In this document: in pieces, positions 35,450 through 45,795 of the stretch
How positions within the stretch are numbered: position 1 is the first letter of the stretch
Layout: every line of letters begins with the position of its first letter
Assembly (NCBI GenBank): GCA_021234155.1
Contig: JAJEKV010000032.1
Coordinates: 4,035,835-4,099,834, forward strand
Direction: 5' to 3'
DNA: 64,000 nt
From: Isoetes taiwanensis
Taxonomy: Eukaryota > Streptophyta > Lycopodiopsida > Isoetales > Isoetaceae
The notes under the pieces: generated by a model
What the model was told of the DNA's origin: nothing
Databases searched by the model: none
The model's input: only the letters and a program-made list of their open reading frames with translations
Position numbers and translations under genes: made by a program

Positions 35450-36955
35450 TAAGTCATACACTCCCTTTTAATTTGAGGATATAGCTACATTGAGAGAAGT
35501 TCATCCCATATTTACTGAGAACCTGATGCTTATGTTCGCCAACAGTGTTAGCGAGTGGGCAGAGACTGCAAGGAAATGAAGAAGGAGAGCAATTTGGAAC
35601 CCCTCATTGCCAAGGTAAAGGAATATCTTTTTGGTCCTGTGGAGGAGGGATCTAAGAGTCTCAAGTGTTTCCATGTGAGTCCGTTGGGTATGTGCGTTGA
35701 CGTCGTCAACACATCTGCACGCTTCATCGGCTGTGATTTCAGGTACTTGAAGAAATGGACCATGGAAGCCTATCAGAAATTCTTGGATCAAGTTAGCACA
35801 CTAACAGACCAGCAACTTTACCGGATAACTATATCACTCTGGATCGTCCTAATGAGTGCATGTCTGACATAAAGACAATAGATGGTAATAGTCATGTTTG
35901 GATCGGTGCATACGCCAGGACCCTAATACAAAGACTGCTTCCACTTCTCGTGTACGAGAAGTACAAAATTTTGTATTGGTGATGTATGTCATTAAAGACC
36001 AAACAGCTTCACCTACCCTAGACGAATTCAATCTATGCTTCACGAGTTCAGACCATCCTCAACGGTATTCGAAATTTCCACAATATTTATAAGAAGTAGA
36101 GTATAGCGAGAAATATTTGCCTGATGCTGAATGCAAAAGTAGATATCTAGCGCACGTCGAATTCGATGAATATGTTGGTTTTTAACATGTATATTTCTTA
36201 CAGGCTATTGGCTATATCGTCCCTGATGCAATAAGGGTGCAGTGGGTGGTGGAGCTCTTGTGCCGAATTAGTTGGAGTCAAAGACGTGCACATATCTTAT
36301 ACAAAGATTAATGATAGAAGGTTGCACTGTCTTAGAGTTCTTTCTTGCTGGTGCATTCAGGCAGGCGGTATTATGCGAAGGCTATAAAGCTTTGGCCTTT
36401 GTGACAGATGAGAATCTGCAATTGAAGCTTGTCTAAATATTTGATCAGCTCGACATTATGTTGGACGAGAAAAAATTGAATGCGCTAAGTACACAAAAGC
36501 TGAAAGGGAAAAAGAAGGCAGGTAGCTTTAAGGCTGCACCTCCTCCTCCGCTTCTTTCTCCTCAAATTCCTTGTCCCTTCTCGTCTCAAATAATAGGTGA
36601 AGTGCAATCCATTCTCCGGCAAACAAAGAGCTCACTGGCAGAGCAGTTAAAAAAGGCAGCGACCGTTAAATCAAAGGATCTGCAAATGTTTAGGAAGAAG
36701 AATGAAAGCATCAATGCTTTGGCAGGGACGACTTTGGTGTGCTCAAGATGTGATCAAAAGAAGTTCAAAATTTCAAGATCAGCTTGGCAAGGACTAAGAC
36801 TCCATAATTGTGAAGGAAACTCAAGAACATGACGGCACAGAACATGGGAAAGATGGAGAGCCAAAGGTTCAAAAGTCATCTACAAATGAGCTAGAGGAGA
36901 AAGGGAATGCCTCACTAGGCTCTGAAGAATTCAGGAAAAGGATGGAAATTATAAA
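35450..36955 (+). pseudogene. Multi-segment coding remnant, unrecognised family
   Basis: Segment one, about 35570-35840, starts KEMKKESNLEPLIAKVKEYL and contains FHVSPLGMCVDVVNTSARFI. Segment two, 35884-35985, includes DGNSHVWIGAYARTLIQRLL. Segment three, about 36205-36430, follows an acceptor-like TTACAG. It reads AIGYIVPDAIRVQWVVELLC, then, after a frameshift, MIEGCTVLEFFLAGAFRQAV. Segment four, 36455-36955, is lysine-rich and proline-rich (GKKKAGSFKAAPPPPLLSPQ), shifts frame near 36740, and ends acidic. It looks like a multi-exon host gene or transposon gene broken by at least three shifts. No catalytic motif is recognised. Confidence 0.4.
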
Positions 36956-37135
36956 GAAGAAGAAGAAGAAGAAGAGATTTTAACGTCACGCCACAAGGCA
37001 GTGTCCTATCGGACATGTGACACTTTACAACACACCCAAATGGGTCCTGCCCTATAGCAAGCTCAACCCTTCCAGAAGAATGTGGAGAAGCTGATTCGCC
37101 TGAAGGGCAACTTGAGCTTGAGAAATGATTGAGCT
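36955..37135 (-). mobile_element. LINE 3' tail of a second family (RTE-like), ending in (TTC)n
   Basis: On the minus strand the tail reads GTGTCACATGTCCGATAGGA, CACTGCCTTGTGGCGTGACG, TTAAAATC, then (TTC)n at 36973-36955. GTCAC/GTGAC clamps an inner GTCC-GATA-GGAC stem. The same clamp-plus-hairpin plan and the same GACGTTAAAA end occur in the LINE tails at 34.3 and 43.1 kb, but the sequence between differs. Similar ends are known from plant RTE-type LINEs; that link is from memory. Confidence 0.6.
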
Positions 37136-37502
37136 CCATTCGACTATTCAGTGAAAGGAATTATTTAAAATTGGTCTCCCGCCCAAGTTCAAGGCCCTTG
37201 ATTTATATTGTGTTAAAATGTCTTCTATGTGCGAACTTTCTCCAATCGTGAAATTGCAATACAGGTTTCATGTTTTAATGCTATTTTTTTTATATTTTGA
37301 CATCAAGGCAGTTGGTTGTATTCATTTAGAAAATGAAATACATAGTTCTGGCAAACTGCAAAATTTCCCTCTAACAATTCACAATTTTAGAGAGATGGTT
37401 TCAAGCTAAACATATATAAAGATTGAAACAGACCTATACGTCAGAAACTAATTTAGATAATAATTTGTTTTTGATGTCCTTTAGATATCAGATAGCAAAG
37501 GT

Positions 37503-38190
37503 TTAAAATATGCCCAATTCAGCTTGAATAAGATTTTCTAGGTCAAATTCCTCAATATCATTTCGGCCATACAGATCTAGCCAGCTATCTAATTCATGGA
37601 CAGAGTAAGTAGTGTTGTCGAATAGCACGATTGCCAAAGCTTCACGTTGCCTTTGCTTCTTCTCATAAAGCGTTCTGAAAATCAGTTTAAGTGAGCTATG
37701 AATCCAGACATCTTCCTTTTCCAACAACCTCTTGAGTGGCTTTGCCCTGTAAATATAGAATTTGAGAGATACCAGGTAATCCCCCAGTTGCACCCTATTG
37801 AGCTGTTCCTCCTCATACACTCGATTCGACCCTTGCTCTCGGAGTTTCCTAAGCCGAGCTCTAATCTCCTTTTTTCTATACTGCTTGATTTCTCTTTGGA
37901 CCTCCTAATGTAGCTGATTGGCATGGGTTAGAATTGGTTCAGAGATCTGGGACTGCATTTTTGACATTCCATCTTGACGCCTAGTTCCAACCATATTTGG
38001 AGCTTGCAGATGTGAAATCACCGATTTGCACAACTCCACCTTCATCAGCAAAGCTTTTGGTTGCAAAGGCCTTTTTCATCAAATCTATGATTTGGGTTGA
38101 TTTTGATGCGACCCCTGATCCAATGACTGAAATCTGACCTACATGCACGGACCCGAAAGTAAAGTAACATTGTAACATTCCTCTCCCCAA
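37503..38190 (-). pseudogene. Frameshifted minus-strand gene remnant, charged protein, unrecognised
   Basis: The 3' part (37905-37503) encodes EVQREIKQYRKKEIRARLRK then LREQGSNRVYEEEQLNRVQL and continues to DLENLIQAELGIF and a TGA-type end. It has basic coiled-coil-like and acidic sections. In the same frame upstream, beyond one TAG, lies TRRQDGMSKMQSQISEPILT. A shift near 38030 joins ASKSTQIIDLMKKAFATKSF. TTAG before GAGGTCC at 37905 could instead be a splice acceptor. The stop and shift together suggest a pseudogene. Family unknown. Confidence 0.4.
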
Positions 38191-38451
38191 TCTGACTTAC
38201 CTACACGGATCGCAAAGTAACATTCCTTTCCCTTTTCTTCATGATCCCTAGTACCTGTTGGACGTGCTGGTCCTTGCTCACATCACTTACTCTAGCATTC
38301 GAAGGTGCTAGGATCTCCTCCTTTTCCCACCTCAGAACGGAACCATGCTATTATGTTCCATTGTTTTACTCCTTTAACCCTGTACTCTAGACAATACTAT
38401 CACTTGAGATACGTATGGACTTAGGGCAAGCCCATATATAATGAAATTGTG

Positions 38452-38877
38452 CTTCATCGAAGATAATATCAAAATTATTATCGGCCTATGCTTACTTAAA
38501 AATACTTATTAGTACACACAAAATACAGATGTGGAATCAAATGAGAACCATAGTTTAATGTAGCACCAATATATATTTTGACGACTAAAAAACATTTGAG
38601 ATATTTGCAAATTATGTAATACAGTGTTGTTCAAAAAGAAAGTATGCTTAGAATCATTTCAAAGTGAGTGAACATTACTAGTAACCATTTTCCCTAGAAT
38701 AAGTATTGATCTTATTGTAGTAATGCTATCATTTCCATGCTCTTATATGGCATTTGATCTCTCAAGGCCTTATTCCATTCCATCTAGACCAAATGCATTA
38801 CAACAAGAGGAGATCATATAATAAAATCAAACACCCCAAATCAGGAGCTCGTCTTATTATTCCTTTAAAATAAAGAA
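38452..38877. repeat. Dispersed repeat, copy A (copy B at 44987-45315)
   Basis: About 400 bp align on the same strand with 44.99-45.32 kb, from GAAGATAATATCAAAATTAT to AAATCAAACACCCCAAA and CAGGAGCTC. The 45.3-kb copy is joined at its end to a LINE tail that copy A lacks. Confidence 0.75.
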
Positions 38878-38904
38878 TCTATGAACAATGCCTCAAATAA
38901 ATCA

Positions 38905-39000
38905 TTACATTCCCAAGCATGCAAGCAATATAGATGCAATCTTTGCATGAACTTCATGACATTCTCAAGCATGCAAGCAATATAGATGCAATCTTTGCAT
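38905..39000. repeat. Tandem duplication with about 50-bp unit
   Basis: ATGCAAGCAATATAGATGCA then ATCTTTGCAT occurs twice, at 38929-38958 and 38970-39001, with CATTC(C/T)CAAGC before each. A third relative is at 33360. Confidence 0.7.
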
Positions 39001-39050
39001 AAAGATACTTTCGCTCAACTTCCTTATGATGCAAATGCAAAACAATTGAT

Positions 39051-39868
39051 GCACCCTGGACTACCACAGCCGTCGGATTCGTCGATCCTACGATTCGGAT
39101 CGTATGTCGGGGCCCCTGGGCACCTCTCGTTTCGCTTATAGTCATTTATGATTAGAGGTGCCTATGATTTTGAAATATGAAATATGATTTCGCCTAATTT
39201 AGAATATGAAATATGGGAGCTCGAACCTCTACCAAAATAATTCAATGTCCTAACTAAGAATACTTTAATCAATATACCCAGTGAGCTAATGCAACTATTT
39301 TTTATCTTGAGTCTATGTTTTTTTTATAACAACTTGTTCGATTGTTTTGGGGATATATGGTCTATGGTTTCAGAATTTGTTATTTTTATATCCATATCAA
39401 ATCCCCCTCGATTATTTTGCTACATGTTCTAGACGAGGTGCACCCTGGACTACCGCAATTGTCGGATTTGTTGATCCTACGACCCAGATCGTATGTTGGG
39501 GCCCTTGGGCACCTCTCGTTTCGCTTATAATCATTTATGATTGGAGGCGCCTATGATTTTGAAATATGAAATATGATTTCGCCTAAGGTTTTGAGGGAAT
39601 ATCGAACCTCTATACGACTTTGCCTAAGGTTTTAGAATATGAAATACGAGAGCTCGAACCTCTACCAAAATAATTCAATGTCCTAACTAAGAATACTTTA
39701 TATACCCAATGAGCTAATGTGATTATTTTTTATCTTGAATCTATGTTTTTTGATATAACAACTTGTTCGATAGTTTTAGGGATATATGGTCTATGGTTTC
39801 AGAAATTGTTATTTTTACATCCATATCAAATCCCCTTGAAATCCCCTATTATTTTGCTACATATTTAT
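39051..39868. repeat. Tandem segmental duplication, 389-bp period, two copies
   Basis: Copy 1 (39051-39439) and copy 2 (39440-39868) align throughout. Both start GCACCCTGGACTACC and both contain GGGCACCTCTCGTTTCGCTT, GAGCTCGAACCTCTACC and GGATATATGGTCTATGGTTT. Copy 2 has an extra 40-odd bases after GATTTCGCCTAA. A copia-type 'TATGGTCTATGG' coding signal was looked for and not found, and no ORF is conserved between copies. Confidence 0.85.
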
Positions 39869-39990
39869 GAACCTTGTGCCAAACAAGTAAGAAATACTCT
39901 CGTAATGGAGGAGATGTTATCTTGCTAGCTCATGACTTGTATAGTATTATTGTGTGCACATCCTCACAAGTGAAGGAATCTAATATGTGT

Positions 39991-40240
39991 TGTTGGCCCT
40001 ATAATGTAATAGGGAATCTATGGTCCGAGGGTTTTCCACCGAGGAAATTCCGAGGCGGCGCCGCCAGCTGAGGCGGCGCACGAGCGGCGGAGCCGCGAGT
40101 GCTCCGTCGAGGCTGGTGGCCCGCCGAGGAATATTCCGAGGTGGCAAAACCCGAGGGAAATAGATTCCCTTACGTAATCCACGTAAGGGGGGATTACGTT
40201 CGTAAGAAATTTTTTGGCCGGCAGGGGGGACTTTCATTCC
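39991..40240. other. GC-rich island in AT-rich DNA, possible LTR start
   Basis: It begins TGTTGGCCCTATAATGTAAT. A very GC-rich core (40040-40120) has GGCGGCGCCGCC, and CCGAGGAAATTCCGAGG / CCGAGGAATATTCCGAGG motifs flank it. TACGTAATCCACGTAAG follows. Composition contrasts sharply with both sides. It could be the 5' part of an LTR or a promoter, but no partner LTR or target duplication was identified. Confidence 0.35.
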
Positions 40241-40379
40241 GGCAAGGCGATCTTTGTTGCTATAGCATTGTTGCTGCTTCTGATTAGATCCGGCGAGGCG
40301 CTGCTTAGTTTTAGGTAGGATTTTGTTAAAAAATCAGAGGTTCTTCAAGTTTCTTGAAGGTTTTTTGGATTAGAGTTCT

Positions 40380-40560
40380 TTGGTATCTTCTGGCGACTTC
40401 TTGTTACAATCTGGCGACTTCTGGCGACTTCTTGCTACCTCTGGCGACTTCTGGCGAGTTCTTGCTACCTCTGGCGACCTCTGGCGACTTCTTTGTAATT
40501 CTTTGATGGTTTGCTTGGTAATTCTTGATACTTCTGGCGACTTCTTGGTAATTGTTTGAG
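40380..40560. repeat. Decayed minisatellite of CTTCTGGCGA units
   Basis: About ten copies of a 12-16 bp unit (ACTTCTGGCGACTTCTTG and variants with GCTACCT or GTAATT). It lies in non-coding sequence downstream of the GC-rich island. An exon-like stretch ends at 40709-40710 with ACG/GTGAGA, but no protein family is seen. Confidence 0.7.
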
Positions 40561-40859
40561 CAAATCATGTTTGCATGTGGTTTCTGGTTTTTAGTGAGTT
40601 TTTGTTTGCATGTGCTTATACTCCTGTGTTTGTTGCAGATCTCGAGCAGTTAGGTATTACTGGTTCTGGCGGGTGGTTGTGTGACAGCAAGAATATCAAC
40701 ATTCTTACGGTGAGAAAAAACTTTTGTTTTTTATTTATTTCCTTCTATTACATGCTTACATGCTTCTGTTTTTTATTTGCAGGTTATTTGTACTGCAAAG
40801 AACAGGTTCATAGAGTGAGTTAATCCAATGTCTATGGTGGAAGGATTATTTTTAATATG

Positions 40860-41720
40860 GTTGTGTGTCAGAATAGCAAGCATGGGTGACTCTTCTCAGC
40901 CAACATTTAGTCTGTTACCTGGTTCTTGTTGTTCTCTGTGCTGCATTGAAGAAGAATCAGGGATAAACTTTTTTACATGACTGTAATTTTGGACTTTGGC
41001 AGTGCAATGAAACTGCAATGAAACTGTGATTTTGGATTTTGGCAGTCCAATCTATGTGTGATTTTGGATTGTGTTGTGATTTTCAATAAGAAACATTTCT
41101 ATATGAAACTGTACTTTTGGAATTCTGGAATTCTGATTGTAATTGTGACTGTAATTTTATGTTACTGTTTAACAAATAGTGGTCCTAAAATTACATAGTG
41201 GAGCTCAAATTATGGTTTTGAAAATACACAGAAAATCACAGTAATCCCACCCTGTAGTGGATTACGTTCCAATATTTTAGCTGCCAAGATATCTCAAAAT
41301 TTACATGATGTATGGTCAAAAATTTAATCAAAATTATTTGCTACAAGACCTTCAAGGCAATGTTCAAAGCCAAGTATTCTTGCTCTGCGACTCGCATGAA
41401 AACAACATCCCGATACCAGAGAACTTCAAATACTAGATCCGAGGAGAAAAGTTGAAGAATTGTCCCATGCCGGACAAAAAGGCAAAGATAGAAGAGTTTA
41501 GAAAGGATAGGAATGGTCAAGAAGGAGTAGCTCATGCAAGAAGAAGCCCCTCCTCCGCAGCTAGCTAGGCTTTTCATTCATCTCAGCAGTTTTTTCTACA
41601 ATAGGTTGGATAGCTGCACATCGCAGGCTACCCAAAAAATAAAAAACATAGGGAATATCCAGTTATATAACAACCCCAAATAAAATTGTGTGCTATAGAT
41701 GTTGGCTAGTGTACCTGCCG
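40860..41720. other. Intergenic, nothing firm
   Basis: It contains a short direct repeat (GCAATGAAACTG twice near 41010) and a minus-strand frame at 41341-41577. That frame's VAEQEYLALNIALK faintly resembles copia RNase H. The likeness is too short to annotate. Confidence 0.35.
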
Positions 41721-41726
41721 AGAGCT

Positions 41727-42030
41727 TATCGCCGGGATTAAAAAACCCTGCCCTTTCGGGTTTTCGAGAAAAAACCCTAGTGATAAAATCTCGGCAAGGG
41801 GCTTGGACAACACAGGGCTGCTAAACGTTCCCACAAAAAAAAAAAAACCCACGCTCCACAGAGAATACCGAAGTCGCGCATCACCTCTGGACCTGCACAC
41901 CACCAACAGAAAAACCAATAGAGAAAAAACCTCGAAAAGCGAGGGGCTGGTCACGCGTGCCACGCGACAAAAAACAAAATTTACACCTCGAAAAAGCAAG
42001 GGGCGGGTCACGCGTGCCACGCGACAATTA
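41727..42030 (-). mobile_element. LINE 3'-UTR fragment and GC-rich direct repeat
   Basis: On the minus strand TTCTCGAAAACCCGAAAGGG then CAGGGTTTTTTAATCCCGG (41730-41770) matches the AAAACCC/GGGTTTT stem of the LINE 3' UTRs at 12.2 and 49.25 kb, but the terminal hairpin is not found. Further right, GGGGC(T/G)GGTCACGCGTGCC then ACGCGACAA occurs twice (41941-41971 and 42001-42028), with CACCTCGAAAAAGC-like text before each. Confidence 0.5.
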
Positions 42031-42159
42031 TAACAAATATGAACATATAAATAACAATTTTAAGGGAGGGGAGGGTGGGAGCCATGGATACTGCTGAGAG
42101 ATGAGAAAGCGCCGATGAAAAGTCGATGAGCGATCCCCCAACCTGATGAACCGCCTAAA

Positions 42160-42222
42160 AATGCATGCGATGCATGTATGTGATGCATGCATGCGACGCA
42201 TCCAATGCATGCATGTTCGTCT
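42160..42222. repeat. CATGCA-rich cluster
   Basis: ATGCATGCGATGCATGTATG, TGATGCATGCATGCGACGCA and CCAATGCATGCATG follow one another. CATGCA is the RY element bound by plant B3 factors, but with no gene beside it this is more likely a simple decayed repeat. Confidence 0.6.
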
Positions 42223-42239
42223 TGCGCAAGAATCTCGAT

Positions 42240-42780
42240 CCGTTACGCGGATCGATGACATTTCTAATAATGCATCCTAATTGGTAGCTATCAAATGGAT
42301 GAAATGAAGCGAAGCGTTTATGTCATTTGTGAAGACATAACAAACATAATAACAGAAAGGGGGTTTAGCAACGCCCCTAGTGATATTTGTGTGACGTCAT
42401 GATATTTGTGAAAGGGTTTACATCCTCATGAATGTCACTAGAGACATGCTGTTGTAGACATCGGGACTGCAAACGAATATAGACGTCCCACAGACGTCGC
42501 TTTTAAGCTGACATAACACATAAATCATTTTTTATTTCTTGACACATTAAATAAAGTAAATAATAATTTATAAAAGACAAACGTTATTTGCAATTTCGAA
42601 CTATTTGAAGGACGTCAATCTATTCACCATCAAATTACGAGCATAGTATTATATCACACTCTATGTATCACATGGAAGCCAATCCATTATCTATCTGCGA
42701 TACCTTATGTCAGGAGCTCCTTGCATGTGATTATCTAGTACATATGGCAAATTTAAGGTCTCTAACACGGGAACAGTTGG
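42240..42780. other. Intergenic, nothing recognised
   Basis: AT-rich with no coding frame. GATATTTGTGTGACGTCATG and GATATTTGTGAAAGG occur close together near 42390. Confidence 0.4.
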
Positions 42781-42910
42781 TCATACCTGAACCCATGACC
42801 TGGGGGCAATGGATTTTAAGGTCCCATTACTAGACCAATGTCGTACATACTTGAACTCGTGACCTGGAGTCTGGCGGCTCAAGGTCCTACCATTAGACCA
42901 TGCCATGAAG
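42781..42910 (-). repeat. Two tandem tRNA-like (A box/B box) segments, SINE-like
   Basis: On the minus strand the first segment has TGGTCTAATGGTAGGACC (A-box-like) and GAGTTCAAGTA (B-box-like). The second has TGGTCTAGTAATGGGACC and GGGTTCAGGTA. Each segment spans about 60 nt, and they lie head to tail. The A box spelling is typical of tRNA-Gly or tRNA-Glu. Anticodon stems do not form well, so these are tRNA-derived relics, perhaps a SINE head duplicated in tandem. Confidence 0.5.
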
Positions 42911-43065
42911 GCAAAATCGACGTATAAATTGTACTGAGAAATAAAAGTATTGCAATTTAAATTTGGTTGGACTTCAAAATACATGCATTTGAAAGATGTA
43001 AAGCGAAAACAATTATAATAAATGTTATATGAAGAGTTAATTACAAATGTGTACAAGCAGAAGAA

Positions 43066-43216
43066 TATGATAGAATAGAATATAATAGATTTTTTAACGT
43101 CCACGGAGACCAATAGGTCATGGGACCCATACAATGGGCTAGTACAATCATTACTACTAGGATTAAAAAACCCCTGCCTCGAAAGGTTTTCAAGGGAAAA
43201 ACCTTTGCAGTAATGA
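43066..43216 (-). mobile_element. LINE 3'-tail fragment with (TATTC)n-like tail
   Basis: The minus strand shows TTGAAAACCTTTCGAGGCAG then GGGTTTTTTAATCC (UTR stem). CCCATGACCTATTGGTCTCC then GTGGACGTTAAAA (terminal hairpin, inner stem GACC/GGTC) follows. It ends in TATTATATTCTATTCTAT. Coding parts are absent. Confidence 0.8.
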
Positions 43217-44986
43217 TGATACTAGACAATCGGAGATAATGACTGCTGAGGGCTCAGTAATTGAAGACGTTCATCTAGAACCTCAAGTATGTATAATGCC
43301 AAGTCATGCACAGATAGTGCTCTGAGAAGTTGTGGAAGAGGAGTCCCCCAAAAATAAGAAAAATCTCGTAAGTTTAACTAGATTACCAAAAAGCACTCAT
43401 ATATGGGACCTTACAATACATCGGTCTAGCTTTCAAACTTGGTGTTCTCATCATCTGAAAATGTGAATGGTTCTCCCTAAGGACGAGGTTGAGTCCTTGG
43501 GTAGTCTTAATGTAGTCCTAGCTAGGGATATCCATATAGTCAATTTTGTGTCAATACGACCGATACAATAACATTAACATTTTTCTCCAATTAATATCAC
43601 AATTAAGAGTCTACAATACAAGAATCTATTATAAAAACCTTTTGGATTGCTGGAGTCCAAGTGAGATGGAATTTGATGGCTTTGAGTTGCCTTCTTTGTT
43701 TTCCTCTTGACCGGGTTTTTTTTTTTTTTTTTTTTTTCTTCTGGGGATCCTAATTAAAATGGACTTACACAAAGAGAATGAGAATAAGATTATAACTAAG
43801 GCATGTACCTCTTCTTTCGAACCAGATTACCCATCTTCATAATGACCCTATTCGAGTTGAAATTATGCACTCTCTCTAAATTTAAAAAATGGATCTTCAA
43901 GTGTGTTTGGATATCCTTTGTTTTTTCAAAAGTCATAGGCACCAGGCAACTCCCCTTAAGACCTTGTTGAGGCCACAAATGAGAGATCTTGTTATCGACC
44001 TTGCGAATAATAAAATCCTAAGACGAATTATTGTGTGTGCATGTTCTCTTGAAATTAAAGTCTATTTGAAATCGCTCCTTGCTGTGTTACTTATTAAATG
44101 ATAAGCAAGTATGAGGCAATCATGTTATTGTCGTATTCAAAATATGCTCATTACATCAAATACTTAAATATCGAAGTTTTATGTAACAAGCATATAGTAA
44201 TCACGACAGAGAAAAGTGAGAGTCATGGTCTAGAAGGAACTTTTGAGTATTGAAATGATCAGTTAGAATGAGCTCATTCTAAATGTCACATTCTTGCATA
44301 TAGAATGGGCTCTTCTAGCAATGTCCAAGAGATGCGCAAAATGCGTGCGGAACATAAATGAAAATTCTAAAGAACATGAATACTTGAAAAATAAATCACC
44401 TGTAAATCACAAGAAAAAGACCAAGTTCTCCTAAAAACTCGTATTACGACATATCTCTTATAGAGTACCTCATATTTTCATTGACCCAAAGAAGAGAGCA
44501 AAGGGAAGACTGCCATCTGCTATTTTCCTTGTCATTCTGACAGGTCCTTACTGTTCCATCCCTGGATCATATGCATCACAAATAACACAAGTAGAGGAAG
44601 GTCAAAACAATCTAGCTCGCCTTTGCATCTAAAAGAAGGGGGACTAGCTTAGCTTTGCATCTGAACTGAAAAAAACGGAGGCACATAGTTTCCAATAATT
44701 TATTATATTTCCTGTAGCAATTGGGTATTTTAAACTCATAAATCCTAAAACTAGATGGATCGAGGACTGTGCTTTGTGCTAATGCCTATCAAAATTCGAG
44801 CCATCTAAGGTCTGCAAATAATCGAATATCAGGTCCAGTCAATACGTGAAGCAAAAAAATGAAATCAATGGCTGGAAAATATTGTATAACACCATATGAG
44901 TTGCTCTTGACTTTCAAATCTAGAGAATATTTCTAGTCCCTTATATTACACCATCAAAGAATGGTTTGGGTGCTCACCATTGAAGA
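43217..44986. other. Intergenic with one poly(T) tract
   Basis: A run of about 22 T at 43717-43738 may be the poly(A) end of a minus-strand retrocopy. Nothing else is recognised. Confidence 0.4.
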
Positions 44987-45315
44987 TAATATCAAAATTA
45001 TGATCGGCATATGTGCACTTTAAACATAACTCAAAAACATTTGAGGTATTTTCAAATTTTGTAATATATAGTTGTTTAGAAAGAAAATATGCTTAGAACC
45101 CTTCCACAATCAGTTAATATTACTAGTAATCATTTTTTCTGAGTAATTAATCGATTTTAGTCAAGCAATGCTATCATTTCTATGTTCTTGTATGACATTA
45201 TGTGATCTCTCGAGGTCTTATTCCATTCCATCTAGACAAATGCATTATATCCATATCAAGAGGAGATCATATTAATATAAAATCAAACACCCCAAAGCAG
45301 GAGCTCTTGTTATTA
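44987..45315. repeat. Dispersed repeat, copy B
   Basis: It aligns with 38452-38877. Its right edge (GCAGGAGCTCTTGTTATTATT) touches the GAATT microsatellite of the LINE tail that follows. Confidence 0.75.
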
Positions 45316-45545
45316 TTGAATTGAATTGAATTGAATAATCCTTGTCGTCCACGGAGACCAATCGATCTATTGGACCCAATACAAAAGCGCAGCATGCCAT
45401 GCGTATTACAGTCTGGGTTAAAAAACCCCCGCCCCAAAAGGCTTTCAAGGGAAAAACCATGGCAGCAATAAGACTGCTGACAAGCTGTATTGCTTTCAAA
45501 GAATATGAAATATTGTATACAACAATGAATTCTAAACTTAATGGC
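45316..45545 (-). mobile_element. LINE 3'-tail fragment with (AATTC)n tail
   Basis: On the minus strand TTGTCAGCAGTCTTATTGCT and GCCATGG precede TTGAAAGCCTTTTGGGGCGG (UTR stem). CCAATAGATCGATTGGTCTC then CGTGGACGACAAG (terminal hairpin, inner stem GATC/GGTC with one G-U pair) follows. The tail is four AATTC units at 45334-45316. The upstream part matches the 49.2-kb LINE (GTTTGTCAGCAGGCTGATTG), so it is a true LINE end. Confidence 0.8.
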
Positions 45546-45795
45546 CTTATTGGCCTTATTGTTGTTTTTTCCCAGGTGGGTTATTTGGAGGCTGATTCTG
45601 AATGCGGATGGTATTCGATTGAAGCTCTACGTCTCCAAGAGTTTTCATTTCTGAGCAAAAGCCACAGAGACACGAAAACTAAACTGGAAAATCAAGGCAC
45701 GCTGGATGGTTTTTTTATACTGGTCGGTACTTTTTCAATGGTGTGTTTTGGAAGTATTTACAGGGTAAGCTTTTGGTGGTAAGCTGTATTTGTAA

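Noticed and set aside
41341-41577. Copia RNase H fragment
   Set aside because: Only VAEQEYLALNIAL is suggestive. No D-E-D motifs or neighbouring RT exist.
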